The notes under the pieces were generated by a model. It made no database searches, was not told the origin of the DNA, and was given only the letters and a program-made list of their open reading frames with translations. A stretch of DNA of 33,211 nucleotides, taken from a bacterium (GTDB lineage Bacteria > Patescibacteriota > Minisyncoccia > UBA6257 > JAGOQP01). Positions 26,230 to 33,211 of this stretch are shown piece by piece. Each line of letters begins with the position of its first letter. The first letter of the stretch is position 1. Both the position numbers and the translations under genes were made by a program. The stretch is from assembly GCA_021814695.1 (NCBI GenBank), contig JAKAHY010000009.1, forward strand, positions 1 to 33,211, in the 5' to 3' direction.

Positions 26230-26508
26230 ATGAATCTTAAGCGAATTATCACCATAATTTTGTTGTTTGCGGCCGTTGCCTTTTTTGTGACTGAAATTTT
26301 TTTGACATTACGCGAATCAAAAGTTTTGGCATCAAAAGACAGTGAAATATCCAAGCAGCTGGAATCGTTGTCGGCTGAAAAAAGTAAAATCTCACAGGAT
26401 TTGAATTATTATGCGAATCCTCTTAATTTGGAAAAACTTTTGAGGGAAAAGTTCAACTATAAATTGCCGGGCGAGAAAATGATTATAGTAGTTCCCGGAC
26501 AACAATAG
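26230..26508 (+). CDS. FtsB/DivIC-like septum formation initiator family protein
   Basis: Short N-terminal TM, coiled coil, NPLNLEKLLREKFNYKLPGEKMIIVVPG. Confidence 0.7.
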   Translation: MNLKRIITIILLFAAVAFFVTEIFLTLRESKVLASKDSEISKQLESLSAEKSKISQDLNYYANPLNLEKLLREKFNYKLPGEKMIIVVPGQQ

Positions 26509-26521
26509 ATATGAAATAGAT

Positions 26522-27091
26522 ATGAAAAAAATATTTTTGTTAAATAAAGTGACATTTCTTTGGACAATCCTGATTTTTTCGGGAATTGTGTTTGCTGTTC
26601 TTATTATTTGGACTTTCAATCTCTATCCGGTCGCTTTTGTTAATTACCGACCGATTATGGCCTATACATATTTCAATAGCGTTAACGTATCGGAAAAATA
26701 TTACGGCAATATGATAAACATGTCCGATGCTTCAAACATAAAAACTCTCCGCCAGGCGGTACTTCAGGGATTAATAGACGAAGTTGCCATAGATAAACGC
26801 TTAAGCCAGGACATGACGTCGGCTGAAGTTCAAAGTAAAATTGATTCTCAATCGAAGTCTCTTATAAATGACCCGAATGTCCAAAAAGGACTTTCTCAGA
26901 GGTCCATCTCTATAAGCGATGCCGAAAAATATTTTTTCCCGATAGCCATAAAAAATGAAATCCTTACGGGACAGCTTGAGCTCGAAGGTAAAGACCTGAC
27001 CTCCTGGCTTGTTGGCGCAAGAAAAGATCTAAAAGTTGTTATATTGCTTCCGGGTGTGAATTGGATATCCGGAGAGGTTAAATTTGATTAA
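26522..27091 (+). CDS. Membrane-anchored hypothetical protein, possibly SurA-N-like
   Basis: Single TM then helical TLRQAVLQGLIDEVAIDKRLSQDMTSAEVQSKIDSQSKS; no PPIase domain evident. Confidence 0.6.
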   Translation: MKKIFLLNKVTFLWTILIFSGIVFAVLIIWTFNLYPVAFVNYRPIMAYTYFNSVNVSEKYYGNMINMSDASNIKTLRQAVLQGLIDEVAIDKRLSQDMTSAEVQSKIDSQSKSLINDPNVQKGLSQRSISISDAEKYFFPIAIKNEILTGQLELEGKDLTSWLVGARKDLKVVILLPGVNWISGEVKFD

Positions 27092-27121
27092 AAGCCAAAA
27101 AAGGATAAAATAATGCCTTGT

Positions 27122-27192
27122 GCGGGTATGGTTTAGTGGCAGAACGAGACCTTCCCAAGGTTTAGGCACGGGTCCGATTCCCGTTACCCGCT
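27122..27192 (+). tRNA. tRNA-Gly (anticodon CCC)
   Basis: GCGGGTA...TACCCGC acceptor; anticodon loop TTCCCAA; T arm ACGGGTCCGATTCCCGT; CCA not encoded. Confidence 0.9.
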
Positions 27193-27239
27193 CACTTCTT
27201 CGCTCTGGCGAGCTACGAAGTGCAAGCCAGGCGAAAAGT

Positions 27240-27268
27240 GTCCTTCGAAGCTTTATGCGAAGAAGGAC
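27240..27268 (+). repeat. Hairpin repeat, GTCCTTCG-AAGCTTTA family
   Basis: GTCCTTCGAAGCTTTATGCGAAGAAGGAC; near-identical to 30619-30646. Confidence 0.8.
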
Positions 27269-27276
27269 TGTAAATT

Positions 27277-27525
27277 ATGTATTACGTTTACATACTACAA
27301 AGTCTAACTGCAAATAAACAGATTTATATTGGAATGACAGAAAATATTGTTAATAGATTAGAGTCCCATAATAGTGGGGCAAGTCTACACACTAATAAGT
27401 TTAAACCTTGGAAAATAATTTGGTATTGTGTGTTTAATAATAAAAATAAGGCCGCATTGTTTGAAAAATATTTAAAAACCGCATCAGGTATTGCATTTAG
27501 AAGAAAAAGATTAACGTTAATTTAG
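27277..27525 (+). CDS. GIY-YIG domain nuclease-family protein
   Basis: MYYVYILQSLTANKQIYIGMTENIVNRLESHNSGASLHTNKFKPWKIIWYCVF. Confidence 0.88.
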   Translation: MYYVYILQSLTANKQIYIGMTENIVNRLESHNSGASLHTNKFKPWKIIWYCVFNNKNKAALFEKYLKTASGIAFRRKRLTLI

Positions 27526-27528
27526 ATT

Positions 27529-28650
27529 ATGAAATTTTTAAGCCAAATTCCGGGGAAAAAACTTTCGGGTAAAACCGTTATTTTACGGTTGGATCTGAAT
27601 ATCCAAAATAACGAACTTAAAAACTCTTTAAGGCTACAGCGTTCGGCAGCGACAGTTATGTATTTGTTGCGCAATAAATGTTCCGTTGTGATTCTTTCCC
27701 ACAAAGGAAGGCCCGATATGAAATCCAAAGATGCAGTCAAGCTTTCCTTAAAACCGATAGGAAATGAACTCGAAAAAATAATCGGACAGAAAATACATTT
27801 CATAAGTTTTGCTGATTTTAAGAATGCGGTAAAAATACTTTCAAATAAAAAACAAGGCGAGGTCTTTCTTGTTGAGAATTTAAGATTTTGGAAAGGGGAG
27901 GAAAAAAATGATGTGAAATTTGCCAAAAACTTGTCGAAGCTGGGAGATATTTATGTTAATGACGCTTTTGCCGTCAGTCATAGAAAAAACGCCTCGGTTG
28001 ACGCTATTACAGGATTTATTCCGTCTTATGCCGGTTTGGAATTGGAATCGGAACTGGAAGCTTTCAAAAAGGTTATTATTAAGCCTAAAAAACCGTTGGT
28101 TCTCATTATTGGTGGCGTTAAAATCAGCGACAAGATAGGGGTGATAAAAAAATTCATTACTAAAGCGGATTGGGTACTGACCGGAGGGGGAGTGGCTAAT
28201 ACTTTTTTTGCGGCAAAAGGAATTCCTGTGGGAAAATCCGTATTCGATAAAGACTCTCTATCACTTGCCAAAAAATGGACATTAAATAAAAAGATAGTCT
28301 TTCCCGAGGATGTTTCCGTAGATAGCGGAGAAATTCTGGATATCGGACCGAAAACAGTCGCTCATTACTCTAAAATAATTTCCAATGCGAAAACCGTTAT
28401 TTGGAATGGTCCGATGGGAATGATAGAAAAAGAAAAATATCAGGCCGGAACGGTCGGGTTGGTAAAATCAATGGCCCGATCCAAAGACTTTTCTATTGTT
28501 GGGGGAGGGGAAACCACCTCGTTAATTTTGGAAAAAAATCTTCAATCTAACATATCGTTTCTTTCAGTCGGAGGCGGCGCTATGTTGGAATATCTTTCCG
28601 GAAAGAAACTTCCGGGTATCGAAGCTCTGAAAAAAAGTAAAAAAGTATAA
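27529..28650 (+). CDS. pgk: Phosphoglycerate kinase
   Basis: VILRLDLNIQ, VVILSHKGRP, VFLVENLRFWKGEE, YVNDAFAVSHRKNASV, VWNGPMGMIE, VGGGETTSLI, LSVGGGAMLEYLSGKKLPGIEAL. Confidence 0.96.
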   Translation: MKFLSQIPGKKLSGKTVILRLDLNIQNNELKNSLRLQRSAATVMYLLRNKCSVVILSHKGRPDMKSKDAVKLSLKPIGNELEKIIGQKIHFISFADFKNAVKILSNKKQGEVFLVENLRFWKGEEKNDVKFAKNLSKLGDIYVNDAFAVSHRKNASVDAITGFIPSYAGLELESELEAFKKVIIKPKKPLVLIIGGVKISDKIGVIKKFITKADWVLTGGGVANTFFAAKGIPVGKSVFDKDSLSLAKKWTLNKKIVFPEDVSVDSGEILDIGPKTVAHYSKIISNAKTVIWNGPMGMIEKEKYQAGTVGLVKSMARSKDFSIVGGGETTSLILEKNLQSNISFLSVGGGAMLEYLSGKKLPGIEALKKSKKV

Positions 28651-28722
28651 GTATATAAAAATTTAAATAAATAATTTTTTAATATTCATATCTTTAAATA
28701 TTTAAATCTTGAAACTAAAATT

Positions 28723-29562
28723 ATGAAACCTATCGTTGTTTTATATCACGCCAAATGCTGGGACGGCTTTGGAGCCGCTTGGGCTGCGTGGAAAAAATTG
28801 AAAAACAAGGCCGATTATATTCCTGTTGAACATCAGGTTCCTCCGCCGAAGGGTTTGAAAAATAAAACCGTGTATATGGTTGATTTTTGCTATCGCGAGG
28901 AAATTATGAAATCGATAGTAAAAGCGAATAAAAAAGTTGTTGTTATAGATCATCATGCCGGACGTCAGCAAGCGGCATCCGTGGCAAGTGAGAGTGTATT
29001 CGACAACGGCCATTCGGGTTCGGTTTTGGCGTGGATGTATTTTCATCCTAAAGAAAAAACTCCTTGGCTTTTAAGGCACGTTGAAGATTCCGACTTGTGG
29101 GAATTCAAGTGGCCCCATTCCAAAGAGTTATTACTCGCTCTTGATCTTATGCCCTACACTTTTGAGACGTGGGATAAGGTTGCTCGAGAATGGGAAAAGA
29201 AAGACGGAATCAAAAAATATCTTATTGAAGGCAACGCCATAATGGCCTATGTAAGAAATATGGTGGATGAATTAGCCGCATTGGCTGATAAGGTTGAATT
29301 CGAGGGACATAAGGTTTTGGCTGTAAACGGGCCGAGATTTTTGCGTTCGGATTTGGGAAATAAACTTGTCAAAATGGGTTCTCCCTTCGGGATAGTCTGG
29401 TATTTAAAAGGTAAAGAAGTTCATGTTTCTCTCAGGGCTGAGGGCAAGGTGGATGTTTCAAAAATTGCCGAAAAATACGGCGGAGGGGGACACAAGAACG
29501 CCTCCGGGTTTACTTTCGAGGCTCATTTATCAAAAAGTTTTCCGTGGAAACTGGTTAAATAA
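28723..29562 (+). CDS. DHH-family phosphoesterase
   Basis: VLYHAKCWDGFGAAWAAW, VYMVDFCY, VVVIDHHAGRQ, VEDSDLWEF, AEKYGGGGHKNASGFTF. Confidence 0.9.
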   Translation: MKPIVVLYHAKCWDGFGAAWAAWKKLKNKADYIPVEHQVPPPKGLKNKTVYMVDFCYREEIMKSIVKANKKVVVIDHHAGRQQAASVASESVFDNGHSGSVLAWMYFHPKEKTPWLLRHVEDSDLWEFKWPHSKELLLALDLMPYTFETWDKVAREWEKKDGIKKYLIEGNAIMAYVRNMVDELAALADKVEFEGHKVLAVNGPRFLRSDLGNKLVKMGSPFGIVWYLKGKEVHVSLRAEGKVDVSKIAEKYGGGGHKNASGFTFEAHLSKSFPWKLVK

Positions 29563-29597
29563 CGTATACCGAATACCGTAGACCGTATGCCGTATGT
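29563..29597 (+). repeat. Degenerate 7-bp tandem repeat, five units
   Basis: CGTATAC CGAATAC CGTAGAC CGTATGC CGTATGT. Confidence 0.75.
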
Positions 29598-29612
29598 TAA
29601 ATAAAAAATAAA

Positions 29613-30053
29613 ATGACTAAAGGCAGCCATAACAGAATAGTAGTGTACACCGACGGCGGTTCTCGCGGGAATCCGGGACCGGCTGCTTCAGGTGTTTATT
29701 TTGAAACGCTGGGCAAAAAATACGGCAATTACCTCGGTCAGGCTACAAATAACGTCGCCGAATATGAAGCGATGATTTTTGCTTTAAAAAAAGTTAAGGC
29801 GCTAATCGGCAAAGACAATGCCGACAAAACGGAAATTGAAATCAACTCCGACAGCCAGTTGATTGTCAGCCAGCTGAACGGCGACTTTAAACTCAAAGAA
29901 GAGAGTTTGTGGAAATATTTTATAGAGATTTGGAACTTGAAGCAGGATTTTAAAAATGTTTCTTTCAACTATATTCCGAGGGAAAAGAACAAAGTTGCCG
30001 ATGCCGTTTTAAACGAAACTCTTGATGAACACACAAAAAAGGGGTTGTTTTGA
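29613..30053 (+). CDS. Ribonuclease HI family protein
   Basis: VVYTDGGSRGNPGPAASGVYF, NNVAEYEAMIFALKKV, INSDSQLIVSQLNGDFKLKEE, VSFNYIPREKNKVADAVLNE. Confidence 0.92.
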   Translation: MTKGSHNRIVVYTDGGSRGNPGPAASGVYFETLGKKYGNYLGQATNNVAEYEAMIFALKKVKALIGKDNADKTEIEINSDSQLIVSQLNGDFKLKEESLWKYFIEIWNLKQDFKNVSFNYIPREKNKVADAVLNETLDEHTKKGLF

Positions 30054-30137
30054 TTTATGGCAGGTGTATATCGGTTGTTTCGGCATAATTATCAGGATTT
30101 AAATACAATAAATAGCTCTTCGGGGTTATTTTTTATT

Positions 30138-30175
30138 TGTCCAGGTTATTTCACGGTCGTGAAATAACCTGGACA
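30138..30175. repeat. Long perfect-arm palindrome upstream of rnpB
   Basis: TGTCCAGGTTATTTCACG-GT-CGTGAAATAACCTGGACA: 18-bp arms, 2-nt centre. Confidence 0.9.
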
Positions 30176-30205
30176 TTGACTAAGTTGGTGTTTTTGTAGT
30201 ATAAT
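30176..30205 (+). promoter_or_regulatory. rnpB promoter
   Basis: TTGACT (30176-30181), 18-nt spacer, TATAAT (30200-30205). Confidence 0.75.
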
Positions 30206-30210
30206 TACAA

Positions 30211-30742
30211 AGCAAGGTAAGTCAGACGGCTACCCCCAGCCACTTGTGGTGAGGGGAGGAAAGTCCGGACACGCCTTCGCTGAAGCTTCGGCGTGCAAGC
30301 ACGCCATTGATAAAACTTTGGAATGCAAACGCGTTATAGGTAAATCAGCGAAGAGAATGGTAGTGGGTAATACCCATCGTCTGTAAGGATTGAGGTGCGA
30401 ACAGAGACGTCAAAGTTCGAAAGAATTTTGAGTCCTCGTTATGTAAATAGTGAGGATAGTCCCCATCATGCAAATGAAGGGGGGTGAAACGGCTAAATCC
30501 TTACCTGCGTGCAAGGCCGTACTCCAAAAGAGTGTGCCGCTCGAGCCCGAGAGTAATCGAAGGCCCAGATAAATTGCCGCACCGATTTTATCTGCTGCGA
30601 GCAGTTATAAAATCGAGTGTCCTTCGTAGCTTTAGCGAAGAAGGACAAATCCACCTTCGTTAAAACTTCGGCGGATGCTCGATTCTATATATTCGCTTTG
30701 CTCATATAGAATCGGCACAGAATCCGGCTTATGACTTGCCCG
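30211..30742 (+). ncRNA. rnpB: RNase P RNA (type A-like), expanded by hairpin insertions
   Basis: GAGGAAAGTCCGGAC, ACAGAGACGTCAAAG, GGTGAAACGGCTAAATCC, GAGAGTAATCGAAGGCCCAGATAAA, ACAGAATCCGGCTTATGACTTGCC; 5' GGTAAGTC pairs with 3' GACTTGCC. Confidence 0.93.
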
Positions 30743-30757
30743 GCAAAAACATCAAGG

Positions 30758-30784
30758 ACTCCGCCACAACGGCGGAGTTTTTGT
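30758..30784 (+). terminator. rnpB terminator
   Basis: ACTCCGCC-ACAAC-GGCGGAGT-TTTT. Confidence 0.85.
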
Positions 30785-30812
30785 TGACAGCGTCGCTGAC
30801 GTCATATATAGA
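30784..30812 (+). promoter_or_regulatory. Promoter of the downstream hypothetical gene
   Basis: TTGACA (30784-30789), 17-nt spacer, TATAGA (30807-30812). Confidence 0.55.
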
Positions 30813-30843
30813 TATAACAGATCTTACGAGGATGGAATAAAAA

Positions 30844-31248
30844 GTGGGTTACCGCAAAGACCAGTTTGTTGCAGGAGTAAGGGAACAGATTGCAGATATG
30901 TTTCTTTTGGCGGGTTTGACGGGCGTTTCGGTTGAATCGCGTATGACGCCCGAATATTTTCTGAGAGAGGGCGCAAAACCCCAAATGCCTGCTGTTGTCG
31001 GAGCGCTTTTTAAAGGCTGGTTTAGAGTCAGCTCCGATCAAGGAAATTTTAACTTCGGCTTTGTGACAGAAGACGTTCCCATTTTTGACCTAACGGATAG
31101 CGGAATTACCGCAAAAGAAATATTGTATAAAATCGGCGACTCGGACGAAGCTGACCAAATCTCCGATGAGGAAATTTTCTTTATGCCCGCGACCGATATG
31201 GAAATAGTCCGCGCTTTTGCGGACATCCTGAAATCCAAGAAGCATTAG
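30844..31248 (+). CDS. Hypothetical protein, GTG start
   Basis: 134-aa ORF preceded by GAGG and a promoter, followed by a terminator. Confidence 0.7.
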   Translation: MGYRKDQFVAGVREQIADMFLLAGLTGVSVESRMTPEYFLREGAKPQMPAVVGALFKGWFRVSSDQGNFNFGFVTEDVPIFDLTDSGITAKEILYKIGDSDEADQISDEEIFFMPATDMEIVRAFADILKSKKH

Positions 31249-31276
31249 CCTCTGCCTATCGGTAAGAGGTTTTTAT
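31249..31276 (+). terminator. Rho-independent terminator
   Basis: CCTCTGCC-TATC-GGTAAGAGG + T-run. Confidence 0.7.
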
Positions 31277-31331
31277 TTATTGTCAAAAAAATATTTTTGA
31301 GCTATATTGAAATTCGGGCCAAAAATCGAAT

Positions 31332-32402
31332 ATGTATAAGAAATTTCAGGAAACGTTGAGTTTCGATGATGTACTATTAGTGCCGCGATACTCGAATATA
31401 TTATCCAGAAGCGAGGTAGATACTCGCACGGTTCTTTCAAATAACAAAAAAACATTCTCTCTTTCCATACCTATAATTTCGGCTAATATGGACACCGTTA
31501 CCGAAAGCGAAATGGCTATTGTTATGGCCAAAATGGGAGGTCTTGGAATAATTCACCGCTTTAACCAGATTCATCAGCAGGTGGCCGAAGTAAAAAAGGT
31601 TAAGGAGCAGAAATTGATTGTTGGAGCGGCTGTCGGCGTCAAAGACGGAGAATTGGAAAGAATAAAATCCCTTGTTGAGGCGGGAGTGGACTTATTGGCG
31701 CTTGATATAGCTCACGGACATTCAAAATATGCCATTGAAAAGGTTAAGGTTATAAAAAAAGATTTTCCTTCCGTTTTTGTAGTTGCCGGAAACGTCGCAA
31801 CGGCCGAAGGATTCAAGGACTTGGTTGATGCCGGAGCCGATGCCGTTAAAGTCGGAATCGGCGCCGGTTCAATTTGCACGACTCGTATAGTCACGGGTTT
31901 TGGAATTCCGCAGATTTCTGCGATTATGAATTGCGCTCCGGTTGCTAAAAGAACTAAAGTTAGCCTGATATCGGATGGCGGAATCAAATCATCGGGGGAT
32001 ATTGTCAAAGCATTGGCTGCCGGCGCTGATGCGGTTATGATGGGAAACGTTTTGGCCGGAACGGACGAAGCTCCGGGAAAATTGATAACCATTGACGGAA
32101 AGAAGTTTAAATCTTACAGGGGAATGGCTTCGCTTCAGGCGAACCTGGACAGGCCCGACACCAAACAAAACAAAGATGAAATAATTGAAGAAGGAGTTTC
32201 GGCATACGTTCCTTATAAAGGAAGCGCTGAAGACATAGTCAAAAAAATGATAGGCGGAATGCGTTCGGGATTAAGTTATGCCGGAGCCAGAAATATAAAG
32301 GAGTTACACGACAATGCTATGTTTGTAAAAATTACCCAAGCGGGATTGCGTGAAAGCAATGCCCACGATGTTTATCTTTTAAACGGGAATCCGGAAAAAT
32401 AA
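31332..32402 (+). CDS. IMP dehydrogenase / GMP reductase family protein lacking CBS domains
   Basis: TLSFDDVLLVPRYSNI, IPIISANMDTVTE, MGGLGIIHRFN, VKVGIGAGSICTTRIVTGFGIPQ, ISDGGIKSSGDIVKALAAGADAVMMG, YRGMAS, GLSYAGARNIKEL. Confidence 0.92.
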   Translation: MYKKFQETLSFDDVLLVPRYSNILSRSEVDTRTVLSNNKKTFSLSIPIISANMDTVTESEMAIVMAKMGGLGIIHRFNQIHQQVAEVKKVKEQKLIVGAAVGVKDGELERIKSLVEAGVDLLALDIAHGHSKYAIEKVKVIKKDFPSVFVVAGNVATAEGFKDLVDAGADAVKVGIGAGSICTTRIVTGFGIPQISAIMNCAPVAKRTKVSLISDGGIKSSGDIVKALAAGADAVMMGNVLAGTDEAPGKLITIDGKKFKSYRGMASLQANLDRPDTKQNKDEIIEEGVSAYVPYKGSAEDIVKKMIGGMRSGLSYAGARNIKELHDNAMFVKITQAGLRESNAHDVYLLNGNPEK

Positions 32403-32403
32403 T

Positions 32404-32817
32404 ATGAAAAGAGACAAAGAAATAAGAGGATTTTTCTTTAAAGAATTTTGGAGATACATGACCAATATTTGGACGGTCCTTTTTATCGGTGTCGCCGTGT
32501 CCGATTTTGTATCTAAAGGGCAATATCATTATCTGATGGCGCCATTTGCGGTTATTTATGGAGCGGTTTTGAGCATATTTGTCGGTACCAAGGAGTTCAG
32601 CCGCTGGTATGACCTGCATGAAGGCCGTAAACATCCGGGGGAGATATTCGTTGTTTTATGGAGCGTCCTGCTTTTTATAATGGTTGTTTATTCCTGGATT
32701 TTTGGGATTGACTACGCGATTCCTTCGGATATAATCTCCGTTTATATTATGGTCTTAACGGTCTTTGCCATCACCCAGAGTTCCAAGACTGTTTACAAGA
32801 ATAAAAAACACAAATAA
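32404..32817 (+). CDS. Small membrane protein, hypothetical
   Basis: 137-aa ORF with several hydrophobic segments. Confidence 0.6.
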   Translation: MKRDKEIRGFFFKEFWRYMTNIWTVLFIGVAVSDFVSKGQYHYLMAPFAVIYGAVLSIFVGTKEFSRWYDLHEGRKHPGEIFVVLWSVLLFIMVVYSWIFGIDYAIPSDIISVYIMVLTVFAITQSSKTVYKNKKHK

Positions 32818-32829
32818 AATAAAAATGTT

Positions 32830-33211
32830 ATGAAAGAAAAAGGAGCATTCATAGCAATAATTATATTTTTAACAATAGTCGTCGGCGTGGGTATTTGGGG
32901 AATTTTAAGCCAGAACAACGGCGATAATTCTTCCTCTCAAGTATCGGTAACTACTACGGATGGGCAAACAGCCACCGGAACAGTGGACCAAAATATTAAC
33001 TTAGGAACAAAAAATTTTATGCACAAAGTAACAATCAAAACCAACTACGGAACTATCCAGTTTGAGACCTACGATGCGGATGCGCCCAAGACCGTCGAAA
33101 ATTTCATCAAATTAGCCGATAAAGGTTTTTATAACAGCTTAATATTCCATAGGGTCATAAAGGACTTTATGATTCAGGGCGGAGATCCCAACGGCAACGG
33201 AACCGGGGGAC
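32830..33211 (+). CDS. Membrane-anchored peptidyl-prolyl cis-trans isomerase (cyclophilin type), partial
   Basis: Open at window end, so not in the ORF track: [25 protein letters not shown]...[64 protein letters not shown]. Confidence 0.92.
   Translation, partial: MKEKGAFIAIIIFLTIVVGVGIWGILSQNNGDNSSSQVSVTTTDGQTATGTVDQNINLGTKNFMHKVTIKTNYGTIQFETYDADAPKTVENFIKLADKGFYNSLIFHRVIKDFMIQGGDPNGNGTGG

Noticed and set aside
27120-27317. 65-aa ORF over tRNA-Gly
   Set aside because: Overlaps a clear tRNA and hairpin repeats.
30211-30742. tmRNA or 6S RNA as identity of the structured RNA
   Set aside because: Conserved RNase P motifs (GAGGAAAGTCCGGAC, GAGAGTAATCGAAGG, AGAATCCGGCTTA) and P1 pairing identify rnpB.
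30802-31041. 79-aa minus-strand ORF
   Set aside because: Overlaps a better supported plus-strand gene with promoter, SD and terminator.

Overview
The window looks like a chromosomal segment from a streamlined bacterium, probably Candidate Phyla Radiation / Patescibacteria (lineage is an inference from gene content and style). It is dense with core genes: rarA, dus, tpiA, murB, hpf, secA, lepA, pgk, an rnhA-like gene, a CBS-less IMP dehydrogenase-like gene, tRNA-Gly(CCC) and RNase P RNA. Small membrane, secreted and hypothetical genes are interspersed. The unusual material is in the gaps: (i) a lysine-rich 29-aa micro-ORF (17502-17591) with its own terminator, preceded by a perfect 22-bp palindrome and an outer stem that would bury its Shine-Dalgarno; (ii) two adjacent putative small RNA units (about 15951-16040 and 16147-16275) with near-consensus promoters, terminators and a perfect 11-nt complementarity between them, the second also readable as a leaderless 38-aa ORF; (iii) three stand-alone small nuclease genes (two GIY-YIG, one DUF559) each tied to hairpin or inverted repeats, with two ORFs ending inside the repeat; (iv) an RNase P RNA expanded by several hairpins, one nearly identical to an intergenic hairpin beside tRNA-Gly, with a 38-nt near-perfect palindrome abutting the rnpB promoter; (v) a type IV pilin-like N-terminus fused to a long phage-tail-fibre-like region. 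All calls come from reading the sequence and the ORF track; no database searches or folding programs were run.
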